This document shows, piece after piece, positions 1 to 5,745 of a stretch of 9,299 bases of DNA. Below the pieces are notes generated by a model that made no database searches, was not told the origin of the DNA, and was given only the letters and a program-made list of their open reading frames with translations. Both the position numbers and the translations under genes were made by a program. Source of the stretch: Bacteroidota bacterium (GTDB lineage: Bacteria; Bacteroidota; Bacteroidia; Chitinophagales; Chitinophagaceae); assembly GCA_026391115.1 (NCBI GenBank), contig JAPLER010000152.1, positions 1-9,299 on the forward strand. The letters are read 5' to 3'. Each line of letters opens with the position of its first letter. Within the stretch, counting starts at the first letter, position 1.

Positions 1-752
1 AGTTCTGCTGCTTCTTGTCTGCTAAAGGTTGGTAATGTAGGGTCGTGCAGTCTTGCAGCAAACATTCCATAAGCAATGGTTTGTGCATACACATCGGCAA
101 AAGCTTTGGGTGTTATATCGTGTATTAGTATCTGTTTAAAGGCATTCATTTGCTCTTTAAGGGTGCTGTTTTCCTGTGTTTCCACATCATCATTCAAAGC
201 ATTTTCTATTACATCGATCAATAGTCTTGCTTTACCTGCCATCATTTCTGCCAATCGTTTAGGGCTTTTAATGGTTTGGCTGATGTGGGTGCAAAAGTCT
301 TTTAGTAGGTTGGTAAAAGTTAGGTGGTTATTGGTTAATGGAACAATTTCAAAAGCCCCTCCTTTGGAGGGGTTTGGGGAGGCTTCGGCTATTTTTATAC
401 TAGTTACAAACTGCCCATCTCTATGCAAATGAAAATCTAGGTAATCGGTAAAAATTATATTACTAAGGCTTTGTTTATATCTATCAAACTGTTCCTTATT
501 ACCTGTTTTTTTAATGCCTGCAAGGTCGGTATCGCCAATATCTTTGGCTTCTATAAAACCTACAGGTATATCTTTTTTAGTAAGTATGTAATCGGGTGCT
601 CCACATTGTTGTCTTTTGGGTTCGTTGGTGGCAACTACTGTTGGTACAATACTTTCAATCAATTGCTGCAAATCACCACGAAAAGTATGCTCGGTTGCAT
701 TGCCTTGCAGGTAGCGATTGTTTATATTAGTGATGTATTGGTCTATGGTCAT
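1..752 (-). CDS. Single-chain restriction-modification enzyme, N-terminal nuclease part (partial)
   Basis: This is the first 250 codons of a long gene that runs off the left edge. The N-terminal part carries the signature of a PD-(D/E)xK nuclease: Pro53-Asp54, then Glu68-Ala-Lys70, followed by Gln88-x3-Tyr92, a QxxxY motif found in RecB-like and HsdR/type ISP nucleases. Residues 224-250 (around TIAYGMFAARLHD and SRQEAAE) match, from memory, the region preceding the N6-adenine methyltransferase domain in type IIG/type ISP (Eco57I-like) enzymes, which usually exceed 900 residues. Such enzymes cut unmodified foreign DNA and methylate host sites with one polypeptide; the methylase and target-recognition parts would lie outside the window. 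Residues about 123-133 are encoded by an interspersed repeat at 354-384. The start at 752 follows the stop of the preceding small acidic gene by 46 bases, so the gene is probably third in an operon. A methylase-type protein of another defence system is possible, since only the nuclease half is visible. Confidence 0.82.
   Translation of the reverse strand, partial: MTIDQYITNINNRYLQGNATEHTFRGDLQQLIESIVPTVVATNEPKRQQCGAPDYILTKKDIPVGFIEAKDIGDTDLAGIKKTGNKEQFDRYKQSLSNIIFTDYLDFHLHRDGQFVTSIKIAEASPNPSKGGAFEIVPLTNNHLTFTNLLKDFCTHISQTIKSPKRLAEMMAGKARLLIDVIENALNDDVETQENSTLKEQMNAFKQILIHDITPKAFADVYAQTIAYGMFAARLHDPTLPTFSRQEAAE
354..384. repeat. Bacteroidota-type interspersed palindromic repeat inside a coding region
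   Basis: The stretch contains a perfect 7-bp stem (356-362 CCCCTCC with 366-372 GGAGGGG, loop TTT) followed by a second G-rich arm TTTGGGGAGGCT. It is by far the most GC-rich patch in an AT-rich window. From general knowledge, repeats of the form CCTCCCC-AACCCCTCC-GGAGGGG are scattered in intergenic regions of many Bacteroidota genomes. Here it is read in frame by the restriction gene as the peptide EASPNPSKGGA. No second copy is present in this window. Confidence 0.7.
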
Positions 753-798
753 AATGTCGTTTGTGGCTTATGGTTTTTCGTTTATTAACTATTATCTA

Positions 799-1251
799 TT
801 ACAAATATTCATTCAACCATTCCCAATTGGCTGCAATATAATCTCCATTATCTTTTTCTAATTGCATTATTTGTTGAGCTAGTTGTTTCATAGCATCTGC
901 ATTATCTGCATTGGTTACCACACATTCTTTTACATATTCTTTGATGCCATCAATGGTATCAAGTATTTCTTGGTTAGCAGCATCGGCATTGGCTTGTGCA
1001 ATTTGCAAATTCACGGCTGCTACTTGCTCGTTTAAAATAGCTTCTTCATATTTTTGAGTACCTTCTTGGTAGCCTTTTAAATCATCTTCGTCAAGTTTAA
1101 TACCTTTTTCGGCTGCAAGTTCTTTTACAATTTCTATAAACTCATCCATTATTGCTGGTTGCAATATCAGGGGTTGTTGTTCTAGCCAAGGATGATAGGC
1201 TTTATCATCTGCATCTAAAATAAGTTCAATTAATTTTTCTCTGTATTCCAT
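799..1251 (-). CDS. Small acidic helical protein, paralogue of its upstream neighbour
   Basis: The product has 150 residues, no signal peptide and no membrane segment, and is probably cytoplasmic and mainly alpha-helical. It is strongly acidic: counting gives about 33 Asp/Glu against 12 Lys/Arg. I do not recognise a named family. Three blocks align with the product of the gene just upstream (1260-1709): a segment with Trp near residue 22 followed by an acidic helix, a central Ala-rich helix with LNEQV near residue 74, and a C-terminal block E-K-x-N-x-D-Y-x-x-x-N-W ending in Leu. The gap to the upstream stop is 8 bases and the restriction gene begins 46 bases downstream, so the three genes are likely co-transcribed. 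The role is unknown. An accessory, inhibitory or modulating role towards the restriction enzyme is a guess from position and charge alone. Confidence 0.75.
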   Translation of the reverse strand: MEYREKLIELILDADDKAYHPWLEQQPLILQPAIMDEFIEIVKELAAEKGIKLDEDDLKGYQEGTQKYEEAILNEQVAAVNLQIAQANADAANQEILDTIDGIKEYVKECVVTNADNADAMKQLAQQIMQLEKDNGDYIAANWEWLNEYL

Positions 1252-1259
1252 ATTGTTTG

Positions 1260-1709
1260 TTATAGTAAATGGAGAATTTCTTTCCAGTTTTCTTCTTCAT
1301 AATAATCTTGATTTGCTTTTTCAGCTTCAATAAATTGTCTTGCAATTTCAATGCTATCTTTATCGTCAGATTCTTCTAGTAAGTGCTTTATTAATGCACC
1401 ACGAAGGTTTTGATATGCTTCGTCGGCAGCTTTCATATCTGCCTGAAATTGTATTTCCTTCATCATATCATTTACCTGCTCATCAATAACTGCATTTTGC
1501 AACAGCCCTATATCAATTTTAAGATTAGTAGTTTTATCGGCAAAGTTCTTATTTGCCATTAGTTCGGGTATATCCTCTGCAACTTCTGCCATCATAGTCA
1601 TTACATCTATCATATCTTGCTCACTTAAGCTATATAGCCATTCTTTACGTTCTTGTTCATTTTTACCGTCTAATAATTCAAAAACTTCTTGCTTAGTGTA
1701 TTTACTCAT
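1260..1709 (-). CDS. Small acidic helical protein, first gene of the restriction operon
   Basis: The product has 149 residues, is soluble and probably almost entirely helical, with about 35 Asp/Glu against 16 Lys/Arg. No known domain is recognised. It shares length and three sequence blocks with the next gene: RKEWL near residue 21, VIDEQV near residue 74 followed by a helix with ADMKAADEA, and a C-terminal E-x-E-K-A-N-Q-D-Y-x-x-x-N-W block ending in Leu-Leu. The two are therefore probably products of an old tandem duplication. The start at 1709 lies 20 bases below a TATTTTTG promoter element, with no Shine-Dalgarno site, as is usual in this phylum. The upstream terminator at 1764-1794 separates it from gene 1852-2367, so this gene leads its own transcript. 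Confidence 0.75.
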   Translation of the reverse strand: MSKYTKQEVFELLDGKNEQERKEWLYSLSEQDMIDVMTMMAEVAEDIPELMANKNFADKTTNLKIDIGLLQNAVIDEQVNDMMKEIQFQADMKAADEAYQNLRGALIKHLLEESDDKDSIEIARQFIEAEKANQDYYEEENWKEILHLL

Positions 1710-1728
1710 AATAAATAGTATTTGCTTT

Positions 1729-1736
1729 CAAAAATA
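1729..1736 (-). promoter_or_regulatory. Bacteroidota -7 promoter element (TATTTTTG) for the restriction operon
   Basis: On the minus strand the octamer TATTTTTG fits the Bacteroidota -7 consensus TAnnTTTG exactly. It lies 20 bases before the start codon at 1709 and just after the terminator hairpin. No clear -33 TTTG is seen, which lowers confidence. Confidence 0.45.
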
Positions 1737-1763
1737 AAAGTAATGGAATAGATTACGATAAAT

Positions 1764-1794
1764 AAAAAGGTGGGCAATATAAGCCCACCTTTTT
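1764..1794 (-). terminator. Intrinsic terminator, 12-bp perfect stem
   Basis: AAAAAGGTGGGC (1764-1775) pairs without mismatch with GCCCACCTTTTT (1783-1794) around a 7-base loop. Because the stem ends in A/T runs on both sides, it can act in either direction. Its position 58 bases below the stop of the gene at 1852-2367 makes it that gene's terminator on the minus strand, insulating the restriction operon that follows. Confidence 0.85.
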
Positions 1795-1801
1795 ACAAAT
1801 T

Positions 1802-1857
1802 CCTAATCCCCAATACCTAATACCTAATTCCCAATACCTAATTCCCAATACCTACTT
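1802..1857. repeat. Array of eight 7-bp repeats (CCTAATT/CCCAATA)
   Basis: Read on the plus strand, eight consecutive heptamers are seen: CCTAATC, CCCAATA, CCTAATA, CCTAATT, CCCAATA, CCTAATT, CCCAATA, CCTACTT. Units alternate between CCTAAT- and CCCAATA types, giving a 14-bp superperiod. The last unit contains the TAG stop codon (1852-1854, minus strand) of the adjacent gene. The pattern resembles the short tandemly repeated heptamers described in cyanobacteria. Confidence 0.85.
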
Positions 1858-2367
1858 CCCAGCTTCAGGAGTTCCACCAACAGAACCACTACCTTTCACA
1901 ATTCCATTATTAGTAAGTGTAGCCAATGTTTTGGCATAGCTAAATTTTTCGGCAGTCAATTTATCACCGGTCTCAGTGTACAATGCAGCAGCTGTTTTAG
2001 CTACTTTAATCACATCGTTGTACACTTTATTCAATTGCACAATACCATCGTTGGTAATAGTTTTTCTTTCTCCTTTTTTGCCTTCTTGTGCAATATTTTT
2101 GTCTCTAATAATGGCAGCATAGCTTTTAATACTTGTTATGTAAGCAACATCAGTACCTGCATTGGTAATTTCTGTTTGCAAAGCAGGTGTCATATTCTCA
2201 TCAAAAGCAGCAAGCAATTCAACCAATGCTTGTTGGCTGCCTTTTTGTACTTTATTCCATAGTTTAAAGCCCAGGCTATCCAATATTTGTTTTTCTCTGT
2301 TATCATCTTCAAAGTCTATCTCTACTTGCTTTTTAAAAGAGGTAAGCTTGGGCAATACTTCTTCCAT
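1852..2367 (-). CDS. Unrecognised helical protein with uncertain start
   Basis: From the first in-frame ATG at 2367 the product has 171 residues. It has no signal peptide or membrane segment, a charged helical N-terminal half (FKKQVEIDFEDDNREKQI near residues 11-28), and a Gly-rich C-terminal tail (GSGSVGGTPEAGK). I do not assign a family; it resembles, from memory, a group of roughly 190-residue hypothetical proteins in Bacteroidota. The frame stays open for 24 more codons upstream of Met1 and reads plausibly as protein (WHDGLGNQTKASKELYK), but contains no ATG, GTG or TTG before a TAA at 2458-2456. A good promoter at 2447-2478 points to a natural start near 2420, where the available ATG is out of frame. 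The true N-terminus is therefore probably about 24-27 residues longer, or the start has been damaged. The stop codon lies inside a heptamer repeat. Confidence 0.7.
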   Translation of the reverse strand: MEEVLPKLTSFKKQVEIDFEDDNREKQILDSLGFKLWNKVQKGSQQALVELLAAFDENMTPALQTEITNAGTDVAYITSIKSYAAIIRDKNIAQEGKKGERKTITNDGIVQLNKVYNDVIKVAKTAAALYTETGDKLTAEKFSYAKTLATLTNNGIVKGSGSVGGTPEAGK

Positions 2368-2446
2368 TGCCTTATATAATTCTTTACTGGCTTTGGTTTG
2401 GTTGCCAAGCCCATCATGCCATTTTTTTTTATAATTTGGTGAATGA

Positions 2447-2478
2447 CAAACTTAGAAAACAGGAATAAAAATAACAAA
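2447..2478 (-). promoter_or_regulatory. Complete Bacteroidota promoter (TTTG-N20-TAAGTTTG)
   Basis: On the minus strand a -33 element TTTG (2478-2475) is separated by exactly 20 bases from TAAGTTTG (2454-2447), an exact match to TAnnTTTG. Initiation a few bases downstream would give a leader of roughly 20 bases to the A9-ATG at about 2422-2430, and about 70 bases to the in-frame ATG at 2367. It is the clearest promoter in the window. Confidence 0.65.
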
Positions 2479-2563
2479 AAATAAATCCTAATATTTTGTT
2501 AAAAATTGGGGGAGATAAAATTCATAGAATGCATACATTCTCTATATACAAATCATTAATCTG

Positions 2564-2581
2564 TTTAGTACTATTACTAAA
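2564..2581 (-). terminator. Weak AT-rich hairpin below the DUF2721 gene
   Basis: TTTAGTA (2564-2570) and TACTAAA (2575-2581) form a perfect 7-bp stem with a CTAT loop, starting 2 bases past the stop codon of gene 2584-3036. It lacks a T-run on the minus strand, so it may be a 3'-end stabilising hairpin rather than a true terminator. The rest of the 2437-2583 gap contains only the promoter of the next gene and a small AGAATG/CATTCT inverted repeat at 2526-2541. Confidence 0.3.
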
Positions 2582-2583
2582 AC

Positions 2584-3036
2584 TCAACCTTCTTTATCAA
2601 AAGTGGTTTTAAAATAATCAACAACCACATTGCTGTTTTCAAGTTCTTCCATATCGCTCAGCTCGTGTTCAAGGGCAATTGTACTTATTTGTATTTCAAG
2701 TATAGACAATACCATAGACAACATTATAAAAAATAAACTGGTGGCAAATAACCAATGTGCGGTGTGGTGGTGTCCAACAAAAATTTGGTACATACATATC
2801 ATACACAATAAAAAACTACACACACTTAAAAACTGCATAAACTTAATAATGGTAAGTCTTGTACGCAGGTTTTTAATTTGTTTTACAATGCTTTTTCTGT
2901 CGTCTTTGTTTTTGTTGTAACGCTCGTGCAGGCTACGCACCAAATTTGCCAACGCTAAAAAACGATTGCCATATACCAGCATTAAAAATGTAATAGCAGG
3001 AAACAATAGAGCAGGTGTGTTAATAGATATTTCCAT
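2584..3036 (-). CDS. DUF2721 family membrane protein
   Basis: The product has 150 residues and is an inner-membrane protein of unknown function. The N-terminal signature TPALLFPAITFLMLVYGNRF (residues 7-26) is typical of DUF2721 proteins, as is the layout: one membrane segment at about 8-28, a charged loop with NLVRSLHERY (31-40), then two segments at about 64-86 and 93-115, and a short acidic C-terminal tail. Length is normal for the family. The start at 3036 keeps this conserved N-terminus intact. It lies below the LptF/LptG gene in the same direction, with a 118-base gap that holds a heptamer array and a palindrome, so it probably has its own promoter. The family is widespread but has no established role. 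Confidence 0.8.
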   Translation of the reverse strand: MEISINTPALLFPAITFLMLVYGNRFLALANLVRSLHERYNKNKDDRKSIVKQIKNLRTRLTIIKFMQFLSVCSFLLCMICMYQIFVGHHHTAHWLFATSLFFIMLSMVLSILEIQISTIALEHELSDMEELENSNVVVDYFKTTFDKEG

Positions 3037-3074
3037 TTAGGTAGTAGTTTGAAAATTGATAGGTATTAAATGTG

Positions 3075-3086
3075 TTAATGCATTAA
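3075..3086. promoter_or_regulatory. 12-bp perfect palindrome upstream of the DUF2721 gene
   Basis: TTAATGCATTAA is a perfect palindrome in the 3037-3154 gap, about 40 bases above the DUF2721 start, where an operator could lie. In AT-rich DNA a 12-bp palindrome can arise by chance, so this is only a candidate. Confidence 0.25.
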
Positions 3087-3122
3087 TTTCAATAATAAAA
3101 TGTATAGTTCAAAGTTATATTG

Positions 3123-3157
3123 TCAACTGACAACTGTCAACTATCAACTGTCAACTA
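3123..3157. repeat. Array of five 7-bp repeats (TCAACTG/TCAACTA)
   Basis: Five heptamers in a row: TCAACTG, ACAACTG, TCAACTA, TCAACTG, TCAACTA. The last unit contains the TAG stop codon (3155-3157, minus strand) of the LptF/LptG gene. The left end also forms a 6-bp inverted repeat (TTGTCA-AC-TGACAA, 3120-3133), so the array may help end that transcript. The unit sequence differs from that of the array at 1802-1857, but the period and placement are the same. Confidence 0.85.
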
Positions 3158-4258
3158 TTTTGGTGCTTTTTTGTAAAGATATAATACCACAAAACTAAAG
3201 ATGACATTAGGAATCCAAACTGCTATATATGGGTGCAAATTCCCTTTTGTAGAAAAAATAGTGGAGAATTTATCTGCCAAAATAAACAGTGCAGCAGTAA
3301 TAAAACCTAGTGCAAGATTGGCTCCACTACCACCACGTATTTTACGTCCTGCAACAATGGCCCCCAATAAGGTTAATATAATTACAGATACTGGTGTTGC
3401 ACTTCTTCTGCCATATTCTACCATTAATTCATTTACATTTTCAGCTCCTTTTTGTTGTTCAAGATTAATAGTTCTTTTAAGTTGTGGGCTTGTTAAAATA
3501 TCTTTGGTGTATTTGCCACGTAGTAAATCTTGTGGGGTAACATCTGTAGCAAGGTTAAAGTTGGGCAACTGTGTAAGTGTTTCTTTAATAGTGTCAATAT
3601 TGCGTTTATATACATTGCTTAAAGCCCACTTTTTTGTTTTTTTATCCCAATACAATTTATCTGCTTGTAGCGATTCATATACTTTATCTTTTGTTATTCT
3701 AAAAATAGTACAACCACTACTGCTTAAAGATGCTGTGTCGTAGTTATTAATTACAGCATAAGAAAATGAATCAATTTTAATGTACATACTACTACCACGC
3801 CCATTGGTAATACTCATTGTTTTTTCGTAAGACGAGTTGGCATCTATATATCTGGTTTCAAACGCAGTACGCTTTTTATTAGCATTGGGTATTATAAACA
3901 TACTAGACACCCACAACACTGCTGCTAAAAAAGTACCACCAATAAAGTATGGACGCAACCAACGATTAAATGTTGTGCCACTTGCAAGTATGGCAATGTT
4001 TTCGCTATGTGCAGCCATTTTTGAAGTAAAAAAAATTACAGCAATAAAAACAAATAATGGAAAAAGCATTGCCGTCATATGTGGTATAAAACCCAAGTAA
4101 TATTGAGTAAAAATGGTAGATGCTGACAGATGTGATTTTACAAAATCATCTGTTTTTTCACTAATATCAATTACTAGTGTAATAACTATAAATAATAAAA
4201 TAGAAAAAAAGAAGGTAGAGAGAAACTTTTTGATAATATACCAATCTAATATTTTCAT
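3155..4258 (-). CDS. LptF/LptG family lipopolysaccharide export permease
   Basis: The product has 367 residues, the normal size for the YjgP/YjgQ family. It forms the membrane part of the LptB2FG ABC transporter, which extracts lipopolysaccharide from the inner membrane and pushes it onto the Lpt bridge to the outer membrane. Visible layout: N-terminal MKILDWYIIKKFL, membrane segments near 12-31, 62-80 and 104-123, a periplasmic beta-rich domain (about 130-280), then three more segments near 287-305, 314-332 and 343-362. The pattern SKMAAHSENIAILASGTTF (79-97) after the second segment matches the conserved cytoplasmic coupling region next to LptB. Bacteroidota usually carry two such permeases, often at different loci; I cannot say whether this is the F or the G partner. 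The start lies 25 bases below a TATATTTG element. Confidence 0.93.
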   Translation of the reverse strand: MKILDWYIIKKFLSTFFFSILLFIVITLVIDISEKTDDFVKSHLSASTIFTQYYLGFIPHMTAMLFPLFVFIAVIFFTSKMAAHSENIAILASGTTFNRWLRPYFIGGTFLAAVLWVSSMFIIPNANKKRTAFETRYIDANSSYEKTMSITNGRGSSMYIKIDSFSYAVINNYDTASLSSSGCTIFRITKDKVYESLQADKLYWDKKTKKWALSNVYKRNIDTIKETLTQLPNFNLATDVTPQDLLRGKYTKDILTSPQLKRTINLEQQKGAENVNELMVEYGRRSATPVSVIILTLLGAIVAGRKIRGGSGANLALGFITAALFILADKFSTIFSTKGNLHPYIAVWIPNVIFSFVVLYLYKKAPK

Positions 4259-4283
4259 TTTTATTATTAATGTGCTTTAAGTG

Positions 4284-4291
4284 CAAATATA
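4284..4291 (-). promoter_or_regulatory. Bacteroidota -7 element (TATATTTG) for the LptF/LptG gene
   Basis: The minus-strand octamer TATATTTG matches TAnnTTTG exactly, 25 bases above the start codon at 4258 and below the terminator of the preceding gene, where a promoter is needed. No clear -33 TTTG at the expected distance was found. Confidence 0.45.
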
Positions 4292-4345
4292 ACAGTAGCA
4301 ACTATAGTGTGTTTCTTAAAATGTAATGCCATGGCTACAAATAAT

Positions 4346-4371
4346 AAAAGCTGCATTGTGGTGCAGCTTTT
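4346..4371 (-). terminator. Intrinsic terminator with 10-bp perfect stem
   Basis: AAAAGCTGCA (4346-4355) pairs perfectly with TGCAGCTTTT (4362-4371) around the loop TTGTGG. On the minus strand it is followed by a T-rich stretch and starts 21 bases past the stop codon of gene 4393-4887, ending that transcript before the LptF/LptG promoter. Confidence 0.8.
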
Positions 4372-4392
4372 GTGTTTAAAATTGTAATAAAA

Positions 4393-4887
4393 TTATTTAG
4401 TTAAATGTTTACGTTGTGTAGTGTAAAGAATGATAAATAATAAAGGAAACACTAAGAATAAAGCAAAAAAGCCTTTGAATATGATGGCACCAAAAAAGAT
4501 AGCAGCAGAAATAATTGGTAATACCTCACCTATAAAGTACATATAAAAACCTCCCATTTTTCTAGCTCTCATTTGTATAGCACCATAAATGCATAAAACC
4601 AAACCTAATACATCAACAATAACAATAGGGATTTTATTAGCCACTTTAATTTTTGCCATTTCTAATGCTTTTTCTGTCATATTCTTAAAAAATTCTGGCA
4701 TAGGTACATCGCCAACTTTACTCATAGCTTCTTGCACTTTTGCTAATTCAGCTTCTGCATTCAGTGTTTTAATAACATCCCACAGCGTAAAAGCACAGCC
4801 AATAAAAGTTAAAATCGTTAATACATTTAACATACTAGGAAGCTTGTTATCTTCCATTTCATTAAAAAAATCTGGTTGTTGTTCCAT
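4393..4887 (-). CDS. Four-helix membrane protein of unknown function
   Basis: The product has 164 residues. A short acidic cytoplasmic-looking N-terminus (MEQQPDFFNEMEDNKLP) leads into a membrane segment at about 19-40. An amphipathic charged stretch (42-84, rich in Ala, Glu, Lys) follows, then three segments at about 85-106, 113-136 and 138-157, and a basic end (QRKHLTK). No enzymatic motif is visible and I do not recognise a family with confidence; similar small membrane proteins are common hypotheticals in Bacteroidota. It is a single-gene unit, transcribed away from miaE and closed by its own terminator. Membrane location is well supported; function is unknown. Confidence 0.8.
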   Translation of the reverse strand: MEQQPDFFNEMEDNKLPSMLNVLTILTFIGCAFTLWDVIKTLNAEAELAKVQEAMSKVGDVPMPEFFKNMTEKALEMAKIKVANKIPIVIVDVLGLVLCIYGAIQMRARKMGGFYMYFIGEVLPIISAAIFFGAIIFKGFFALFLVFPLLFIILYTTQRKHLTK

Positions 4888-4969
4888 AAAATAAAAAGTT
4901 GTTTTGGTTATTTAAAAATTAAAAATAAGGGTTGTTAGTAAATGATAAATAAAATGAAGAGAATTAATT

Positions 4970-5002
4970 ATTGCATAACAACAATTTTAGTTTTAATATT
5001 TG
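4970..5002 (+). promoter_or_regulatory. Probable promoter of miaE
   Basis: ATTG (4970-4973), 21 bases of spacer, then AATATTTG (4995-5002) differs from TTTG-N20-TAnnTTTG by one base in each element. It sits 15 bases above the miaE start in the divergent gap with gene 4393-4887. Confidence 0.35.
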
Positions 5003-5017
5003 CCAAGAATTTAGTTT

Positions 5018-5635
5018 ATGCCAGAAGATATTTTATCTGAACACACAAGAAATATTCTTGGATTAAAATTACCAACAGACCCACGTTGGGTAAATCTTGC
5101 AGAAATAAGCATTGAAGATGTTTTAACAGATCATGCTTATTGTGAACAAAAAGCTGCATTGACTTGCATTTCATACATACAACGTTATCCTGAAAAGGAA
5201 TTAATGGTAGAGCAACTTGCACCAATTGTTACAGAAGAATGGGGGCATTTTAGAGCCGTGCTTGCAGAATTGAAAAAGCGGGGTTTGCAATTAGGAAAAC
5301 AACGTAGAGATGAATATGTAAATAAACTAATTGAGTTTCAAAAAAAGGGGGGACATATTGATGATAGATTTCTAGATCAAATGCTGATGATGGCACTTGT
5401 AGAAGCTAGAAGTTGTGAACGTTTTAAAAGATTAAGCGAAGGAATGAATGATGCGTACTTACGTAGATTTTATAGAAAATTTATGGAAAGTGAAGCTGGG
5501 CATTATACTTTATTTATAAAACTTGCTGAACATTATTTACCCAAAACACTCGTAAGAAAACGCTGGCAAGAATGGCTAAAATATGAAGCAGAAATGATAA
5601 TAAATTTAGAAGTAAGAGGAGATAGAGTGCATTAA
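5018..5635 (+). CDS. miaE: tRNA-(ms2io6A)-hydroxylase
   Basis: MiaE uses a di-iron centre and O2 to hydroxylate the isopentenyl side chain of 2-methylthio-N6-isopentenyladenosine at tRNA position 37. The product has 205 residues, close to the usual length. The ferritin-like four-helix bundle carries the expected ligands: Glu43 in YCEQKAA, Glu74-x-x-His77 in EEWGHF, Glu129 in EARSCERF and Glu159-x-x-His162 in SEAGHY. Other family blocks are LGLKLPTDPRWV (14-25) and the C-terminal RWQEWLKYEA and EVRGDR. The first ATG at 5018 gives a short extension before the conserved LGLKLP block. The substrate requires MiaA and MiaB, which must be encoded elsewhere. It is a single-gene unit, and no strong terminator is seen behind it. 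Confidence 0.96.
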   Translation: MPEDILSEHTRNILGLKLPTDPRWVNLAEISIEDVLTDHAYCEQKAALTCISYIQRYPEKELMVEQLAPIVTEEWGHFRAVLAELKKRGLQLGKQRRDEYVNKLIEFQKKGGHIDDRFLDQMLMMALVEARSCERFKRLSEGMNDAYLRRFYRKFMESEAGHYTLFIKLAEHYLPKTLVRKRWQEWLKYEAEMIINLEVRGDRVH

Positions 5636-5699
5636 TGCTGTTGATAAAAGTGTAATAATTATAATATAAATATAAAAAACTATTCTAGTATTAGAACTG

Positions 5700-5730
5700 T
5701 TTAGTGTAATTGGTAAACCAATTATATTTG
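5700..5730 (+). promoter_or_regulatory. Promoter with embedded palindrome upstream of the small coiled-coil gene
   Basis: TTTA (5700-5703), 19 bases, then TATATTTG (5723-5730), an exact TAnnTTTG match, 15 bases above the start at 5746. An 8-bp inverted repeat with 2-base spacer, TAATTGGT-AA-ACCAATTA (5707-5724), fills the region between the two elements and overlaps the first two bases of the -7 box, as a repressor operator would. Confidence 0.55.
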
Positions 5731-5745
5731 TGCAAATTTTAATTT

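Noticed and set aside
76..788. Two open frames on the plus strand opposite the restriction gene
   Set aside because: The minus-strand frame carries a convincing nuclease motif and continues without a stop over the full stretch; the plus-strand frames are shadows, one of them partly made by the GC-rich repeat.
1802..3157. Possible CRISPR-like repeats
   Set aside because: The repeats are contiguous 7-bp units with no spacers, far too short for CRISPR, and no cas genes are present.
3201..3743. Long open frame on the plus strand opposite the LptF/LptG gene
   Set aside because: It lies wholly antisense to a clear permease gene, its translation has no recognisable family features, and its length follows from the codon bias of the opposite strand.
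5683..5696. TTCTA-GTAT-TAGAA hairpin as a terminator of miaE
   Set aside because: A 5-bp all-weak stem without a T-run is too unstable and falls about 50 bases past the stop, so it is not supported.
5636..5745. Possible tRNA or small RNA gene between miaE and the small coiled-coil gene
   Set aside because: The stretch is AT-rich, no cloverleaf or T-loop (GGTTCRA) can be drawn, and it is explained by a promoter and a palindrome.
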